Shown here: one piece after another, positions 1-9,822 of the stretch
Layout of the letters: every line of letters begins with the position of its first letter
How positions within the stretch are numbered: the first letter of the stretch is position 1
NCBI RefSeq assembly: GCF_026586805.1
Contig: NZ_JAPFHA010000033.1
Location: 1 to 34,328, forward strand
Direction of reading: 5' to 3'
Origin: Niveibacterium sp. 24ML
Lineage (GTDB): Bacteria; Pseudomonadota; Gammaproteobacteria; Burkholderiales; Rhodocyclaceae
DNA length: 34,328 nt
Notes under the pieces: generated by a model
What the model was told of the DNA's origin: nothing
Database searches by the model: none
What the model saw: the letters and a program-made list of their open reading frames with translations, nothing else
Translations under genes and position numbers: made by a program

Positions 1-336
1 TTACTCGCACGAGCAGAGAAGCTCGAAGCGGGTTCAGCGTGCGAACGCGCTGAGCAACGGTGCAAGGAGTTGGAGATTGACCTCAGTGCCTCTGACTCTA
101 CCGCCCAGCAATTAAGGCTGGAGGTTGCTCGCCTGCAAGACAGCGCGATGAGCCTTGAGGCTGAGCTTTTACTCGCACGAGCAGAGAAGCTCGAAGCGGG
201 TTCAGCGTGCGAACGCGCTGAGCAACGGTGCAAGGAGTTGGAGATAGACCTTAATTCCGCTGACTCTACCGCCCAGCAATTAAAGCAGGAGGTTGCTCGC
301 CAGCAAGACAGCGTCGACGCTCTGTCGCGCTCACTG
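1..336 (+). repeat. Two direct 168-bp tandem repeat units inside the coiled-coil gene
   Basis: Unit 1 is 1-168 and unit 2 is 169-336. The first 77 bases of the two units are identical and the next ~70 are highly similar; the last ~20 have diverged. Each unit encodes 56 residues, exactly eight heptads, so gain or loss of a unit keeps the reading frame and the coiled-coil register. A third, degenerate copy can be seen in the protein from about nt 337. Further copies may lie left of the window edge. Confidence 0.9.
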
Positions 337-960
337 GAAGAGGCGCGCGCGGAACGGATTGACTTGTTAGCCGCCGCGCACGACATGGAGGGGCGCTGTC
401 GCCAACTAGCAGACGAATCTGTTGTACTGCGCGATGCTTTGGCGCAGGGCAAAGATCAGATCTCATATTGGCATGAGCGGGTGCTGCAATTGCATGCTAG
501 TACTTCTTGGCGAGTTACGAAGCCTCTGCGTTTCATCAAGCGGCTGCTGTCGCGCAATAGGCCTAATATTGGCGAAATCGGAGTCGCGCCCCAAAATTCC
601 AAGCCTCCGTATCGATGGAGTCAGGCGGCGTTGGCTCACAGTATTCGTTATGTCTTTGTCAGGCCGAGAGTTCAGCGGGCGCTTAGCCGCGCAATAAAGA
701 AGTTTCCAGGACTGCACAGCAGATTGCGAGAGTTTGGCATCAGCAGCGGCGCGGTACCTTCGCCATATGTAGCGGCCACCAACATGAACGCAATTCGATC
801 CACGTCGACTTCTGAGGGTAGAGCCACGGCGACGCCGCGGCTCGTTCAGGTGGAGCACATGATTCAACAGGATGCAGCAGAACCGGACTTGACTGAGTCG
901 GTGTTGGACGATAGTGCCGTCGCTCGGGTTAGGGAGCGACTTTGGGGTGCCGGGCAATGA
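1..960 (+). CDS. Coiled-coil polysaccharide-locus protein, C-terminal part (5' end outside window)
   Basis: The frame is open from the first base, so the gene begins upstream; the TTG at 70 is only an internal codon. The first ~145 residues are a charged, heptad-like coiled coil made of two near-identical 56-residue units (168 bp each) and a diverged third. Next comes a motif of the type STSWRVTKPLR (about nt 502-534), which is common where coiled coils meet the rest of O-antigen glycosyltransferases and methyltransferases. About 140 basic, low-complexity residues follow to the stop. No catalytic domain is visible. The stop overlaps the next glycosyltransferase start (ATGA), so it is co-translated with the locus. 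Candidate roles are a chain-length ruler/terminator of WbdD type or a coiled-coil-tailed glycosyltransferase; this is inference, since the N-terminal domain is not seen. Confidence 0.75.
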   Translation, partial: LLARAEKLEAGSACERAEQRCKELEIDLSASDSTAQQLRLEVARLQDSAMSLEAELLLARAEKLEAGSACERAEQRCKELEIDLNSADSTAQQLKQEVARQQDSVDALSRSLEEARAERIDLLAAAHDMEGRCRQLADESVVLRDALAQGKDQISYWHERVLQLHASTSWRVTKPLRFIKRLLSRNRPNIGEIGVAPQNSKPPYRWSQAALAHSIRYVFVRPRVQRALSRAIKKFPGLHSRLREFGISSGAVPSPYVAATNMNAIRSTSTSEGRATATPRLVQVEHMIQQDAAEPDLTESVLDDSAVARVRERLWGAGQ

Positions 961-1997
961 AAGTCATTGTTGCAAGCACGCAGGTTCCGTTCATTCGAGG
1001 CGGGGCTGAGGCGATGACCGAGGGGTTGCTCAAGGCCCTGCGGGAAGCAGGCCACAGCGCCGAGTTGGTCACGCTGCCCTTTAGGTTCTCTCCGCTCGAT
1101 GAAGTTGTCGAAAACATGGAATCATGGGAGAGCTTGGACTTTGAGCGGTTTGACGCTGGGCAGGTAGATCACTTGATTGCGCTGAAGTTTCCGGCGTTCA
1201 ACGTTCAGCACCCGAGAAAGACGGTTTGGTTGATGCACCAGCATCGTTCGGTATATGAATTGTTCGACACGAGCTTTGGCGAGCAAGCTAACGAACGCAA
1301 CTGCACACTGAGAGAAAAGATCCTTCGCTCGGATTGCCGTAATCTTTCTTCGGCACGAGCCGTTTTTACGATCTCCCAGACTGTGTCAGATCGACTCAAG
1401 CTGTTCAATGATGTCGAGTCCGAGCCGCTGTACCAACCGCCGCCAGGAGCTGAGTACTTTACTCCCGGACCAGTGTTTCCGTACGTGTATTGCCCGAGCC
1501 GCCTGGAAAAGTTGAAGCGTCAAGATCTTTTGATTAAGGCAATGCAATATGTCAAATCACCGGTTGCCGCAGTTATCGCTGGTGAGGGTGGGATGGCTCA
1601 CGAGTACAAGAAATTGGCGTATGAACTTGGCGTCGAGAATAGAGTCAGCTTTGTGGGACATGTCGATCCGAAGCAGATGTGTCGCTATTACAGCAATTGC
1701 TTGGCGGTATTTTTCGGCCCTTTTTCTGAGGACTATGGGTTCATTACTCTCGAGGCTATGTTGTCTGGGAAGCCTGTCGTGACGTGTACTGATTCGGGTG
1801 GTCCCATGGAGTTTGTGCTGCATGGCCAAACCGGGTTTGTAGTTCCCCCAGATCCGGAGGCTATTGCTGTAAGCATTGACGATCTGTGGAACTCTCCATC
1901 GCATGGTCGCCATATTGGAATGGCAGGTCTTGAACGCTATGGTGACCTTGGAATTAGCTGGAATCGTGTGGTTGAAAAACTTGGTGTTGGACTATGA
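957..1997 (+). CDS. GT4-family glycosyltransferase
   Basis: 346 residues. It has the GT-B fold pattern: an N-terminal acceptor half starting with a beta strand and a glycine-rich loop (FIRGGAEAM, ~13-21), and a C-terminal donor half with the retaining GT4 signature E-x7-E (Glu258 and Glu266, in EDYGFITLE) followed by SGKPVVTCTDSGGP. It should transfer a sugar from a nucleotide donor to a growing lipid-linked glycan on the cytoplasmic side of the membrane; donor and linkage cannot be read. I chose the ATG at 957 because it forms an ATGA overlap with the upstream stop; an upstream TTG at 942 is less likely. It is clearly related to the first half of the next gene, so the two probably arose by duplication. 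Confidence 0.88.
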   Translation: MKVIVASTQVPFIRGGAEAMTEGLLKALREAGHSAELVTLPFRFSPLDEVVENMESWESLDFERFDAGQVDHLIALKFPAFNVQHPRKTVWLMHQHRSVYELFDTSFGEQANERNCTLREKILRSDCRNLSSARAVFTISQTVSDRLKLFNDVESEPLYQPPPGAEYFTPGPVFPYVYCPSRLEKLKRQDLLIKAMQYVKSPVAAVIAGEGGMAHEYKKLAYELGVENRVSFVGHVDPKQMCRYYSNCLAVFFGPFSEDYGFITLEAMLSGKPVVTCTDSGGPMEFVLHGQTGFVVPPDPEAIAVSIDDLWNSPSHGRHIGMAGLERYGDLGISWNRVVEKLGVGL

Positions 1998-4429
1998 ATA
2001 TTTCGATCGTGGCTCCCTCTTCGGTCCCGTATGTGCACGGGGGGGCCGAGAATCTATGGCTTGGTTTGCAGCGCTATCTCATTGAAAACACGACCCATCA
2101 TTGCGAACTATTCAAGATCCCATCGCCAGAGGGCTCGGTCGAGGATATTGTTTCGTCGTACAGAAAGTTCTACAACTTTAACGTCGATCATTTTGATAGG
2201 GTTATCTCGACCAAGTATCCAGCATGGATGGTGAATCATCGCGATCATGTCGTCTATTTGCAGCACACTCTTAGGGGTCTGTACGACACGTATCACTTCT
2301 CCGGGAAGCCCTTGACACTGCCGGATGAGCCGCTCGTTTCCGAGGTGGTGCGTTGGATGACGCAAGTCGAGAATGGTTCAATTGCCCTGGAGAAGTTCTT
2401 TGATCTGCTCCAGAAGGCGCTTTCGCGCGAGGATGCAACTGCGCTTCGGGAGTTTCCGGGGGCCTTTTCTAGGGAGGTTGTGCGTTTCCTGGATCGACGG
2501 GGAATGCGTCAGGATAATATCAAGGGCTATTTTGCGATTTCGAGTACGGTGAGAAAGAGAGAGGGATATTTCCCTCCTGGAGCGGTCGTAGGTGTCATTC
2601 CCCACCCTCCTGCGCTATCTGGATATTATTGCAAGGAATATGACTATCTATTTACGACTAGCAGATTGGACGGACCAAAGCGCGTCGGCTTGATTATAGA
2701 GGCTATGCGCCATGTGAAGGCAAACATTCGCCTACTGATTGGTGGTAAAGGCCCAGATGAGGCTCGTTTGAAGGCGTTGGCGGGCGATGACCGGCGGATC
2801 GAATTCCTCGGTTATCTTAACGATGCAGACTTGCTAGACCACTATGCTAATGCGCTGGCAGTGCCTTTCGTACCTTACGATGAAGATTATGGCCTGATTA
2901 CTATCGAAGCGATGATGAGCGGGAAGCCGGTAATCACGACGACAGATTCAGGAGGCGTTGGCCAATTCGTGGTTAACCACGAAACCGGGCTCGCGGTCCC
3001 GCCAGATCCAATTGCATTGGCTCAAGCTATTGACTACGTTTGCAGCCATCGCGCGGAAGCCAGAAGAATGGGTGAGGGTGCCCGCCGACGCGTGTCTTCC
3101 ATTACGTGGGAGAGAGTCGCCGATGCGCTGATTGGTGAGTCATTGAAGGGTGCCCGGAGGGCGCTATTGCCCGCGGCGTCCTCTAGCGTGGCGCAAAGCG
3201 GCTTAGCCGGATCTGGCCGCAGGAAGATTGTGGTTGCTATCACTTTCCCAGTCTATCCTCCCCGCGGAGGTGGGCAGTCGCGAGTGTTCAATTTGTACCG
3301 GGAGTGGGCGCGATACTACGACGTTACTTTGGTGACCCTCACTGGGCACGAGGCGCCAGCTTTCGAGGGTGAGATTGCTCCTGGGCTTTTGGAAATCCGG
3401 GTTCCCAAGAGTGTCGCTCATCAGGATGCTGAGAATCGCTATTCCGCTTCTGTGGATTGGGTTCCAGTTACCGATATTGTTGCTTCAACGCTGATACACA
3501 TGACGCCGGCATACCTCGAGAAATTAGGGAATGTCTGCGCAGGAGCCGATATCGTGGTTGCCTGTCATCCCTATTTTGTCAAGGAACTCCGTGCTGCTTC
3601 GCCCCAAGCGGAGTTGTGGTTCGAAGCGCAGGATGTAGAGCTGACCATTAAACGGAGCATACTGCCAAAACGTCCGGCTTCGGATGCGCTTCTTGAAATG
3701 GTACGTAATAATGAGGCTGAGGCGTGGAGCGCAGCCAGCGTGGTATTTGTTTGCGCTCAGCCGGATCTGAAAGAGCTTGAGCGAATCTACGGACCAAGTG
3801 CAGCCAAGCAGGTTGTTGTGCCGAATGGCTTTGCTGCAGACGAGGTCGTATTCACCCCTCCTGCGTTACGTCAAAGGACCAAGGCGCAGCTTGGCCTAGA
3901 AGGACGTCCGACAGTCGTATTTATGGGGAGTTGGCATGGTCCGAATCTCGAAGCGGCGGAGCGGGTTATCGCGTATGCAGAGCACCTTTCGGCGGTTACG
4001 TTCCTTATCATTGGTAGTGCCTGTTCAGCATTTGAGAACAGAGTTGTTCCGGAAAACGTGCGTTTCCTTGGGGTGCTAGACGAACAGGAAAAGCAAGTCG
4101 CACTCTCTGCAGCAGACTTGGCAGTCAATCCGATGACGGCCGGTTCGGGGAGTAACCTAAAGATGTTCGACTATATGGCGGCGGGAGTCCCGGTGCTAAC
4201 GACCCGATTCGGGGTTAGAGGCATTGCGGCGACGAGTTCTTTGCATTATCTCGAGGCCGACGTCGACCGTTTCGTGCCTATGATCACCGCCTTTTTTGTC
4301 GAGTCTTCTCTAGATGACATTCAGGAACTGGCGAGAAGTGCGTCAAACTTGGTTCGTTCAAAATACTCTTGGGAGTCCATTTCTCGTTGCTTTATGAATG
4401 ACCTTGACCGACTGGCTGTGTCGAATTAA
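1994..4429 (+). CDS. Two-domain glycosyltransferase (GT4-GT4 fusion)
   Basis: 811 residues, about twice the usual length of a GT-B enzyme. Domain 1 (~1-390) is a paralogue of the preceding protein, with the HGGAEN loop near residue 16 and E-x7-E at Glu297/Glu305 (EDYGLITIE) followed by SGKPVITTTDSGG. Domain 2 begins at ~409 after a short Ala/Ser-rich linker with a new N-terminal Rossmann strand and PPRGGGQSR loop. It ends with AGSGSNLKMFDYMAAG, the donor-binding region of Stp1-like GT4 proteins. Such fusions can make two successive linkages. The start overlaps the upstream stop by ATGA. A run of seven G lies at 2039-2045. Substrates are unknown; the family assignment is secure. Confidence 0.88.
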   Translation: MNISIVAPSSVPYVHGGAENLWLGLQRYLIENTTHHCELFKIPSPEGSVEDIVSSYRKFYNFNVDHFDRVISTKYPAWMVNHRDHVVYLQHTLRGLYDTYHFSGKPLTLPDEPLVSEVVRWMTQVENGSIALEKFFDLLQKALSREDATALREFPGAFSREVVRFLDRRGMRQDNIKGYFAISSTVRKREGYFPPGAVVGVIPHPPALSGYYCKEYDYLFTTSRLDGPKRVGLIIEAMRHVKANIRLLIGGKGPDEARLKALAGDDRRIEFLGYLNDADLLDHYANALAVPFVPYDEDYGLITIEAMMSGKPVITTTDSGGVGQFVVNHETGLAVPPDPIALAQAIDYVCSHRAEARRMGEGARRRVSSITWERVADALIGESLKGARRALLPAASSSVAQSGLAGSGRRKIVVAITFPVYPPRGGGQSRVFNLYREWARYYDVTLVTLTGHEAPAFEGEIAPGLLEIRVPKSVAHQDAENRYSASVDWVPVTDIVASTLIHMTPAYLEKLGNVCAGADIVVACHPYFVKELRAASPQAELWFEAQDVELTIKRSILPKRPASDALLEMVRNNEAEAWSAASVVFVCAQPDLKELERIYGPSAAKQVVVPNGFAADEVVFTPPALRQRTKAQLGLEGRPTVVFMGSWHGPNLEAAERVIAYAEHLSAVTFLIIGSACSAFENRVVPENVRFLGVLDEQEKQVALSAADLAVNPMTAGSGSNLKMFDYMAAGVPVLTTRFGVRGIAATSSLHYLEADVDRFVPMITAFFVESSLDDIQELARSASNLVRSKYSWESISRCFMNDLDRLAVSN

Positions 4430-6599
4430 TCCGGCTTCGATTGGATCTTGGTTCGCGTTTGGCTTTGTGCCATTTTTATTGCTGTTGAAAGAGCGAATGG
4501 ACTTTAAAAAGTTTTTTGACGGGAAAGAGTGGGGTGTGCTATTTCGTCGGGAGGACGTTACCTGGACGGCATTTCTCCTTTTCTTCATTGTGATAGTCTG
4601 GTGTTGGGTTGCTGGAAGGACGACGCTTGGGGCTTGGCTGACGCCGATCTCATATAGTGAAGACACTCTTTTGGCTTTGGCTAATGCTAAGGCATATATG
4701 GACGGAGATGTCCATCTAGTCGTATTGAAGTTAGTGCAACATCTGAATTCGCCATTTGCCGCCAATTGGAACGACTGGCCAATTGCTGAGGAGTTCATAT
4801 ACTTCTCGTTGGGGATGTTGGGAAGGGTGTTTGGGATATTTGCGGCAGCCAATTTGCTCGTTCTGTCCTGTCATCTTCTGGCCGGGTGGTCATTTTGGCT
4901 TGTTAGTCGGCTTTTGGGCGTTGGTCGCGAGTACGCATTTTCTGGCGCGATCGCTTATGCCTTTTCACACTACTTGTTTGCAAGGGGGCTGTCTCACTTA
5001 ACGCTCTCGACTTATTGGCACTTGCCGTTAGCGTGCTTGGTAAGTTGGTGGGTTTGGGATCGCCAGGCGATGGGATTTTCAAGTCGGCGGTGGTCTTTTT
5101 CAGTAGGCGTCTCACTTATTGTCGGTGCGCTTAATCCCTACTATGCATGGATGTATATCCAATTCGTTGGGTTTGCCCTTCTAAAGCGGCTAGTTTGCTT
5201 TGAACGTAGGGCCGCTTTGGAGCCGCTGTTCCTAATTCTTGCGACGATTGGAGTGTTTGTCCTGTTTAACTTGGACACATTCTATTATCAAATCGTCAAT
5301 GGAGGGAATCCGGCGGCGGTCTCTAGAAGCCTTGCAGGGCTTGAGATCTACGGCCTGAAGTTGCCTGAATTATTCCTGCCTCCTTCCCATCGTTGGGATT
5401 GGCTGGCTGGTTTTGCTCAAGCCAATTACTACACTCCAACGTTCATAAAAGGTGAGCTTGGATCTCCATATCTTGGGATTTTTGGGATATCAGGGTTTGT
5501 CACCTTGGTTTTGTTTGGACTATATTGTCTGTTCCGAGCGCAGAGTGAAAAGATACCGGTTGAGTGGTGGCAAGTCCTTTGGGTTGTTTTGTATTCGCTA
5601 ATCGGCGGAGTGAACCTGCTTGTTGGTTCTGCGGGTTTTGTGCTATTTCGAGGTACAAATCGATATGGCATTTTCATCTTGACTATTGTTCTCATATACT
5701 TTGTGAGATTTTTGACAAAGCACTGCGCTGAAAGGGGCGCGAGGGCATTTGCATTGGTGTTAGTGCCGGTGATTCTTTGGGATCAGCTTCCCATGAATTC
5801 GGGGGCGGACTCGATGCCAGTGGTGTCTAATGCCGTGGCGGCTGATCGAGCCTTCGCAGAGAGGTTGGAGAGTCGGACTTTTCCTGGGGCGATGGTGTTT
5901 CAACTTCCCGTGATGCAGTATCCGGAAGTTCCGCCGGTACTTGGTATGAAGGATTACGAGCATTTTAGACCCTATCTATTTACGAAGTCACTGAGGTACT
6001 CTTACGGTACCAATAAAGGACGGTCTGATGCGGCGTGGCAGAGTGAGGTGGCTGCGCTTCCTGTTAACGAAATGATAGCGCGCTTGGAGCGATATGGATT
6101 TGCTGCCGTCTATCTAAATAAAAAGGGCTATTCCGATGGCGGCGCAAGTCTGATTGCGGCTATGTCCTCAGCCGGACGGGCCGTCGTTGCGGAGAGTGAG
6201 GAGTTGATTGCGTTTTCTCTTCAGCCGGCGAGTCGGCCAGTGCTGCCCATGTCAACGTCTTTTGGTTCGGGCTGGTCCAGTCCGGAGGTTGGGCACCGCT
6301 GGGCGGAGAGTCGAAAGGCCGAGATAGTTGTTCTTAATCCGTCCAAGGAAGAATTACACGGAACCTTGGAGGTTGGATTGAGGGGGCTCCAAAAGCAAAC
6401 GATTGGGGTTTCTGTTAATGGGGTGGTGAAAGACAATGTTTCGCTGGACGGAAACGAAGTCACCATTTCTATGGTGCTAGAATTCCAACCTGGTGCTAAT
6501 ACTATTCTGTTCTCGTCGGATGTTACCCCGGCGCCGCCGGGGAATGGCGACCCGAGAAGTTTGGCATTTGATGTTTTCGGTCTAAAGATTTCTTACTAG
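4398..6599 (+). CDS. Large polytopic membrane protein, GT-C-like glycosyltransferase candidate
   Basis: 733 residues if the ATG at 4398 is used, which overlaps the upstream gene by 32 bp. An in-frame ATG at 4497 (MDFKKFFDG) has a GAAAGAG 3 nt upstream and is an alternative start. About ten to twelve hydrophobic segments fill residues ~12-460; the last ~230 residues are soluble and probably periplasmic. The first large loop contains an acidic stretch ([11 protein letters not shown], with DGD shortly after), where GT-C enzymes keep catalytic Asp/Glu. GT-C proteins use polyprenyl-phosphate sugars in the periplasm, and the GtrA/GtrB pair at 12601-14005 could supply such a donor. I do not recognise a named family; an oligosaccharide polymerase or a YfhO-like protein are alternatives. 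Base composition is visibly more AT-rich than the backbone. Confidence 0.75.
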   Translation: MTLTDWLCRINPASIGSWFAFGFVPFLLLLKERMDFKKFFDGKEWGVLFRREDVTWTAFLLFFIVIVWCWVAGRTTLGAWLTPISYSEDTLLALANAKAYMDGDVHLVVLKLVQHLNSPFAANWNDWPIAEEFIYFSLGMLGRVFGIFAAANLLVLSCHLLAGWSFWLVSRLLGVGREYAFSGAIAYAFSHYLFARGLSHLTLSTYWHLPLACLVSWWVWDRQAMGFSSRRWSFSVGVSLIVGALNPYYAWMYIQFVGFALLKRLVCFERRAALEPLFLILATIGVFVLFNLDTFYYQIVNGGNPAAVSRSLAGLEIYGLKLPELFLPPSHRWDWLAGFAQANYYTPTFIKGELGSPYLGIFGISGFVTLVLFGLYCLFRAQSEKIPVEWWQVLWVVLYSLIGGVNLLVGSAGFVLFRGTNRYGIFILTIVLIYFVRFLTKHCAERGARAFALVLVPVILWDQLPMNSGADSMPVVSNAVAADRAFAERLESRTFPGAMVFQLPVMQYPEVPPVLGMKDYEHFRPYLFTKSLRYSYGTNKGRSDAAWQSEVAALPVNEMIARLERYGFAAVYLNKKGYSDGGASLIAAMSSAGRAVVAESEELIAFSLQPASRPVLPMSTSFGSGWSSPEVGHRWAESRKAEIVVLNPSKEELHGTLEVGLRGLQKQTIGVSVNGVVKDNVSLDGNEVTISMVLEFQPGANTILFSSDVTPAPPGNGDPRSLAFDVFGLKISY

Positions 6600-6612
6600 T
6601 TCAGGTGTCGTG

Positions 6613-7383
6613 ATGAAAGCCGTTATTCTCGCAGGAGGGCTGGGTACCCGCATTTCGGAAGAGTCGGTAGTCCGCCCTAAGCCGATGATCGAAATCGGGG
6701 GTAAGCCAATTCTTTGGCATATCATGAAGATTTACTCGTCTCACGGAATCAACGATTTCGTGGTGTGCTGCGGATATAAGGGGTATGTGATCAAGGAGTA
6801 TTTTGCGAACTACTTCTTGCACATGTCGGACGTTACATTCGACATGCATCACAACAAGATGGAGGTTCATCACCGCCATGCTGAGCCGTGGCGGGTGACT
6901 CTGGTTGATACCGGCGAGCAGACCATGACTGGGGGGCGGCTCAAGCGCGTTGCTGAGCATGTGGGCACAGAAGACTTCTGCATGACCTATGGCGACGGTG
7001 TGTCGGATGTGGATATCACATCTCTGCTGGCGTTCCATCGTCATCATGGAAAGCAGGCGACAGTAACGGCAACCCAGCCACCCGGACGCTACGGCGCCCT
7101 TGATCTCGATGGTTCGACAGTTCGCAGCTTCCTTGAGAAACCTGTAGGTGATGGGGGGTGGATCAATGGTGGATTTTTCGTGTTGTCTCCGAAGGTGCTC
7201 AAGCTAATTGAGGGCGACGAGACGATCTGGGAACGTACTCCAATGGAGCGTCTTGCCGCGAGCGGCGAGTTGGAAGCGTATTTTCACAAAGGGTTCTGGC
7301 AACCCATGGATACGCTCCGCGATAAGGTTGGTTTGGAAAGCCTGTGGGAGTCTGGGCGAGCGCCGTGGAAGGTTTGGCAATGA
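6613..7383 (+). CDS. rfbF: Glucose-1-phosphate cytidylyltransferase
   Basis: 256 residues, the normal size for RfbF/DdhA. It makes CDP-glucose from glucose-1-phosphate and CTP, the first step to CDP-3,6-dideoxyhexoses, in the cytoplasm. The N-terminus carries the nucleotidyltransferase signature ([13 protein letters not shown], ~6-18) with [16 protein letters not shown] after it, both highly typical of RfbF. Its substrate-loop regions ([26 protein letters not shown]) also match the family. I chose the ATG at 6613, which has AGGTG 5 nt upstream; a GTG three bases earlier is also open. It lies 13 nt after the membrane-protein gene and its stop overlaps the rfbG start, so it is the head of the rfbFGH block. 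Confidence 0.96.
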   Translation: MKAVILAGGLGTRISEESVVRPKPMIEIGGKPILWHIMKIYSSHGINDFVVCCGYKGYVIKEYFANYFLHMSDVTFDMHHNKMEVHHRHAEPWRVTLVDTGEQTMTGGRLKRVAEHVGTEDFCMTYGDGVSDVDITSLLAFHRHHGKQATVTATQPPGRYGALDLDGSTVRSFLEKPVGDGGWINGGFFVLSPKVLKLIEGDETIWERTPMERLAASGELEAYFHKGFWQPMDTLRDKVGLESLWESGRAPWKVWQ

Positions 7384-8480
7384 ATCCTGAATTCTGGCGG
7401 GGGCGCCGGGTATTTCTGACCGGGCATACGGGGTTCAAAGGTAGCTGGCTCTCACTCTGGTTGGAGTCCTTGGGGGCTAGTGTGACGGGCTATGCGTTGC
7501 CAGCGCCGACTGCCCCTTCTTTGTTTAACGTTGCGAAAGTCGCGCAGGGGATGACGTCGTCGGTTATCGGTGATGTACGCGATCTCGATGCGTTAACCGC
7601 CGCTATGCGGGAGGCGCGACCCGAAGTTGTCATTCATATGGCTGCTCAGGCGCTCGTCCGGTATTCGTACGATCATCCAGTCGAGACGTATGCGACCAAC
7701 GTGATGGGAACGGTGAACTTTCTCGAGGCCGTGCGCCGTGTTGGCGGCGTGAGGTCGATAGTTGTGGTAACGAGTGATAAGTGTTACGAGAATCACGAAT
7801 GGCCTTGGGGGTATCGCGAGAACGAGCCCATGGGGGGGCATGACCCTTATAGCAACAGTAAGGGGTGCGCTGAATTGGTCGCGTCGGCCTATCGTGATTC
7901 CTTCTTTCCGCCTGCTCGTTGGGGTGAACATGGAGTTGCGCTCGCTTCCGGCCGAGCAGGTAATGTGATCGGCGGTGGCGATTGGGCGCACGATCGCCTA
8001 ATTCCAGACATCCTTCGCGGAATCGAGGCAAACGACGAGGTCGTAATCCGCAGCCCGGGGGCTATTCGCCCTTGGCAGCATGTGCTCGAACCGCTTTCGG
8101 GGTACTTGTTGTTAGCCGAACGCCTTTATCGAGACGGTGTTGCGTTCGCGGAGGGTTGGAATTTTGGCCCGCACGACGAGGACGCAAGGCCGGTTTCGTG
8201 GATCGTTGACAACATGGTGTCGCTGTGGGGCCCTTCGGCACGCTATCGCATTGACGCACCAGCTAATGCTCCGCACGAAGCAAATTACCTCAAACTTGAT
8301 TGTTCGAAAGCGCGTCAGCGCCTGGACTGGCATCCGCGGTGGCGTCTGCATTCAACACTGAAGCGCATCTGCGAATGGCAACGGGCTTGGCTTGACGGTG
8401 GCGATATGCGCGCTTTCACGTTGCACCAGATTGACGCTTACACAAACACTTTGGCAGATCTGCACCAGAAAGATAGATGA
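7380..8480 (+). CDS. rfbG: CDP-glucose 4,6-dehydratase
   Basis: 366 residues, an extended short-chain dehydrogenase that converts CDP-glucose to CDP-4-keto-6-deoxyglucose using bound NAD. Visible are the glycine-rich nucleotide site ([12 protein letters not shown], ~15-26), the TSDKCYEN segment with the catalytic Thr region, and the Y-x3-K pair in [21 protein letters not shown] and GWNFGP are family landmarks. The ATG at 7380 overlaps the rfbF stop (ATGA); upstream in-frame codons would add a spurious extension. A seven-G run (7832-7838) lies just before the Y-x3-K motif and encodes part of PMGGHDPY. Confidence 0.96.
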   Translation: MNPEFWRGRRVFLTGHTGFKGSWLSLWLESLGASVTGYALPAPTAPSLFNVAKVAQGMTSSVIGDVRDLDALTAAMREARPEVVIHMAAQALVRYSYDHPVETYATNVMGTVNFLEAVRRVGGVRSIVVVTSDKCYENHEWPWGYRENEPMGGHDPYSNSKGCAELVASAYRDSFFPPARWGEHGVALASGRAGNVIGGGDWAHDRLIPDILRGIEANDEVVIRSPGAIRPWQHVLEPLSGYLLLAERLYRDGVAFAEGWNFGPHDEDARPVSWIVDNMVSLWGPSARYRIDAPANAPHEANYLKLDCSKARQRLDWHPRWRLHSTLKRICEWQRAWLDGGDMRAFTLHQIDAYTNTLADLHQKDR

Positions 8481-9814
8481 CTACGATGCAAGATAGAAAC
8501 GAAAAACTCGCAGCGCTTCGTCGCGACATCGCCAAGTTGGTCGATGAGTTCGCTGGAATCCAGTACGAGCCGCGCGCTTTTGTACCTGGCGAAAACATTG
8601 TGCCTCCCTCCGGCAAGGTAATCGACGGCGAAGAGCTTAAGTTGATGGTCGAGGCGTCTCTTGACGGTTGGTTGACGACGGGTCGCTTTAATGAGGAGTT
8701 CGAGAAGCGCTTGGCCGCTTTTATCGGCGTTAGTCATCTGATAACCACTAACTCCGGTTCTTCAGCCAATTTGCTGGCGTTTGCGACATTGACTTCACAC
8801 AAATTGGGTGAGCGAGCGATCCGGCCGGGCGACGAGGTCATCGGTGTTGCTGCAGGCTTCCCGACGACGGTGAACCCGATTCTTCAATTTGGCGCGGTAC
8901 CGGTGTTTGTGGATGTAGAACTCGGCACCTACAACATCGACGTGACGAAGCTTGAAGCCGCAGTCACACCAAAAACCAAGGCCATCATGTTGGCCCACAC
9001 CCTTGGCAACCCTTACAACCTCTCTGCCGTGATGGCTGTCTGTGATAAGTACGGCCTGTGGCTCATCGAGGACTGCTGCGATGCCCTGGGCTCGACCTAT
9101 GACGGAAAACTCGTCGGCACGTTTGGTGACATCGGTACGTTGAGCTTCTACCCCGCGCACCACATTACGATGGGTGAGGGCGGGGCCGTCTTCACGAATG
9201 ACGCTGGTCTTAAGCAAATTGCCGAATCTTTCCGAGATTGGGGGCGTGACTGCTATTGCCCGCCCGGCAAGGACAACACCTGCAAAAAGCGCTTCTGTTG
9301 GAAGCTTGGCAATCTGCCGGAGGGGTATGACCACAAATACACGTACTCCCACCTCGGGTACAACCTGAAGATTACCGACATGCAGGCAGCATGCGCGCTT
9401 GCGCAGTTGGATAAGGCCGAGGGTTTTATTCAGGCGCGCAAGGACAATTTTGCCTATTTGAAAGACCGCCTTTCGTCCTGTGAGGAGTTTCTGATTCTGC
9501 CGCGTGCGACGGAGAATTCAGATCCATCGTGGTTTGGATTCCCGATAACGCTGCGTGAGACCGCGGGTGTCAGCCGAGTTGATCTTCTGCAGTATCTCGA
9601 TCAGCACAAGATCGGCACGCGCCTTCTGTTTGCCGGCAACCTGACACGGCAGCCGTACATGATCGGCCGCAACTTCCGCGTTAGTGGCGAACTGACCAAC
9701 ACCGATATCGTCATGAATAACACTTTCTGGGTCGGGGTGTATCCGGGACTCCAGCGTGACATGCTCGATTTCGTCGTTGAGAAAATCGAGACATTCCTCG
9801 GCATCGGTCTTTGA
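8477..9814 (+). CDS. rfbH: CDP-4-dehydro-6-deoxyglucose 3-dehydratase (E1, PMP/iron-sulfur enzyme)
   Basis: 445 residues, matching RfbH/DdhC/E1. It removes the C3 hydroxyl of CDP-4-keto-6-deoxyglucose with pyridoxamine phosphate and a [2Fe-2S] cluster. The usual PLP lysine is replaced by histidine in [14 protein letters not shown] (His228), the hallmark of this subgroup. The cluster motif C-x57-C-x1-C-x7-C is present as Cys201, Cys259, Cys261 and Cys269. All this is directly visible and agrees with the family. The start overlaps the rfbG stop by ATGA. The electron-donating reductase RfbI (E3) that normally partners E1 is not encoded next to it or elsewhere in the window. Confidence 0.97.
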   Translation: MTTMQDRNEKLAALRRDIAKLVDEFAGIQYEPRAFVPGENIVPPSGKVIDGEELKLMVEASLDGWLTTGRFNEEFEKRLAAFIGVSHLITTNSGSSANLLAFATLTSHKLGERAIRPGDEVIGVAAGFPTTVNPILQFGAVPVFVDVELGTYNIDVTKLEAAVTPKTKAIMLAHTLGNPYNLSAVMAVCDKYGLWLIEDCCDALGSTYDGKLVGTFGDIGTLSFYPAHHITMGEGGAVFTNDAGLKQIAESFRDWGRDCYCPPGKDNTCKKRFCWKLGNLPEGYDHKYTYSHLGYNLKITDMQAACALAQLDKAEGFIQARKDNFAYLKDRLSSCEEFLILPRATENSDPSWFGFPITLRETAGVSRVDLLQYLDQHKIGTRLLFAGNLTRQPYMIGRNFRVSGELTNTDIVMNNTFWVGVYPGLQRDMLDFVVEKIETFLGIGL

Positions 9815-9822
9815 GTATAGTG

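Noticed and set aside
4398-6599. Assignment of the membrane protein as Wzy or Wzx
   Set aside because: The large soluble C-terminal part and the acidic first loop do not fit a flippase, and no specific polymerase feature is visible.
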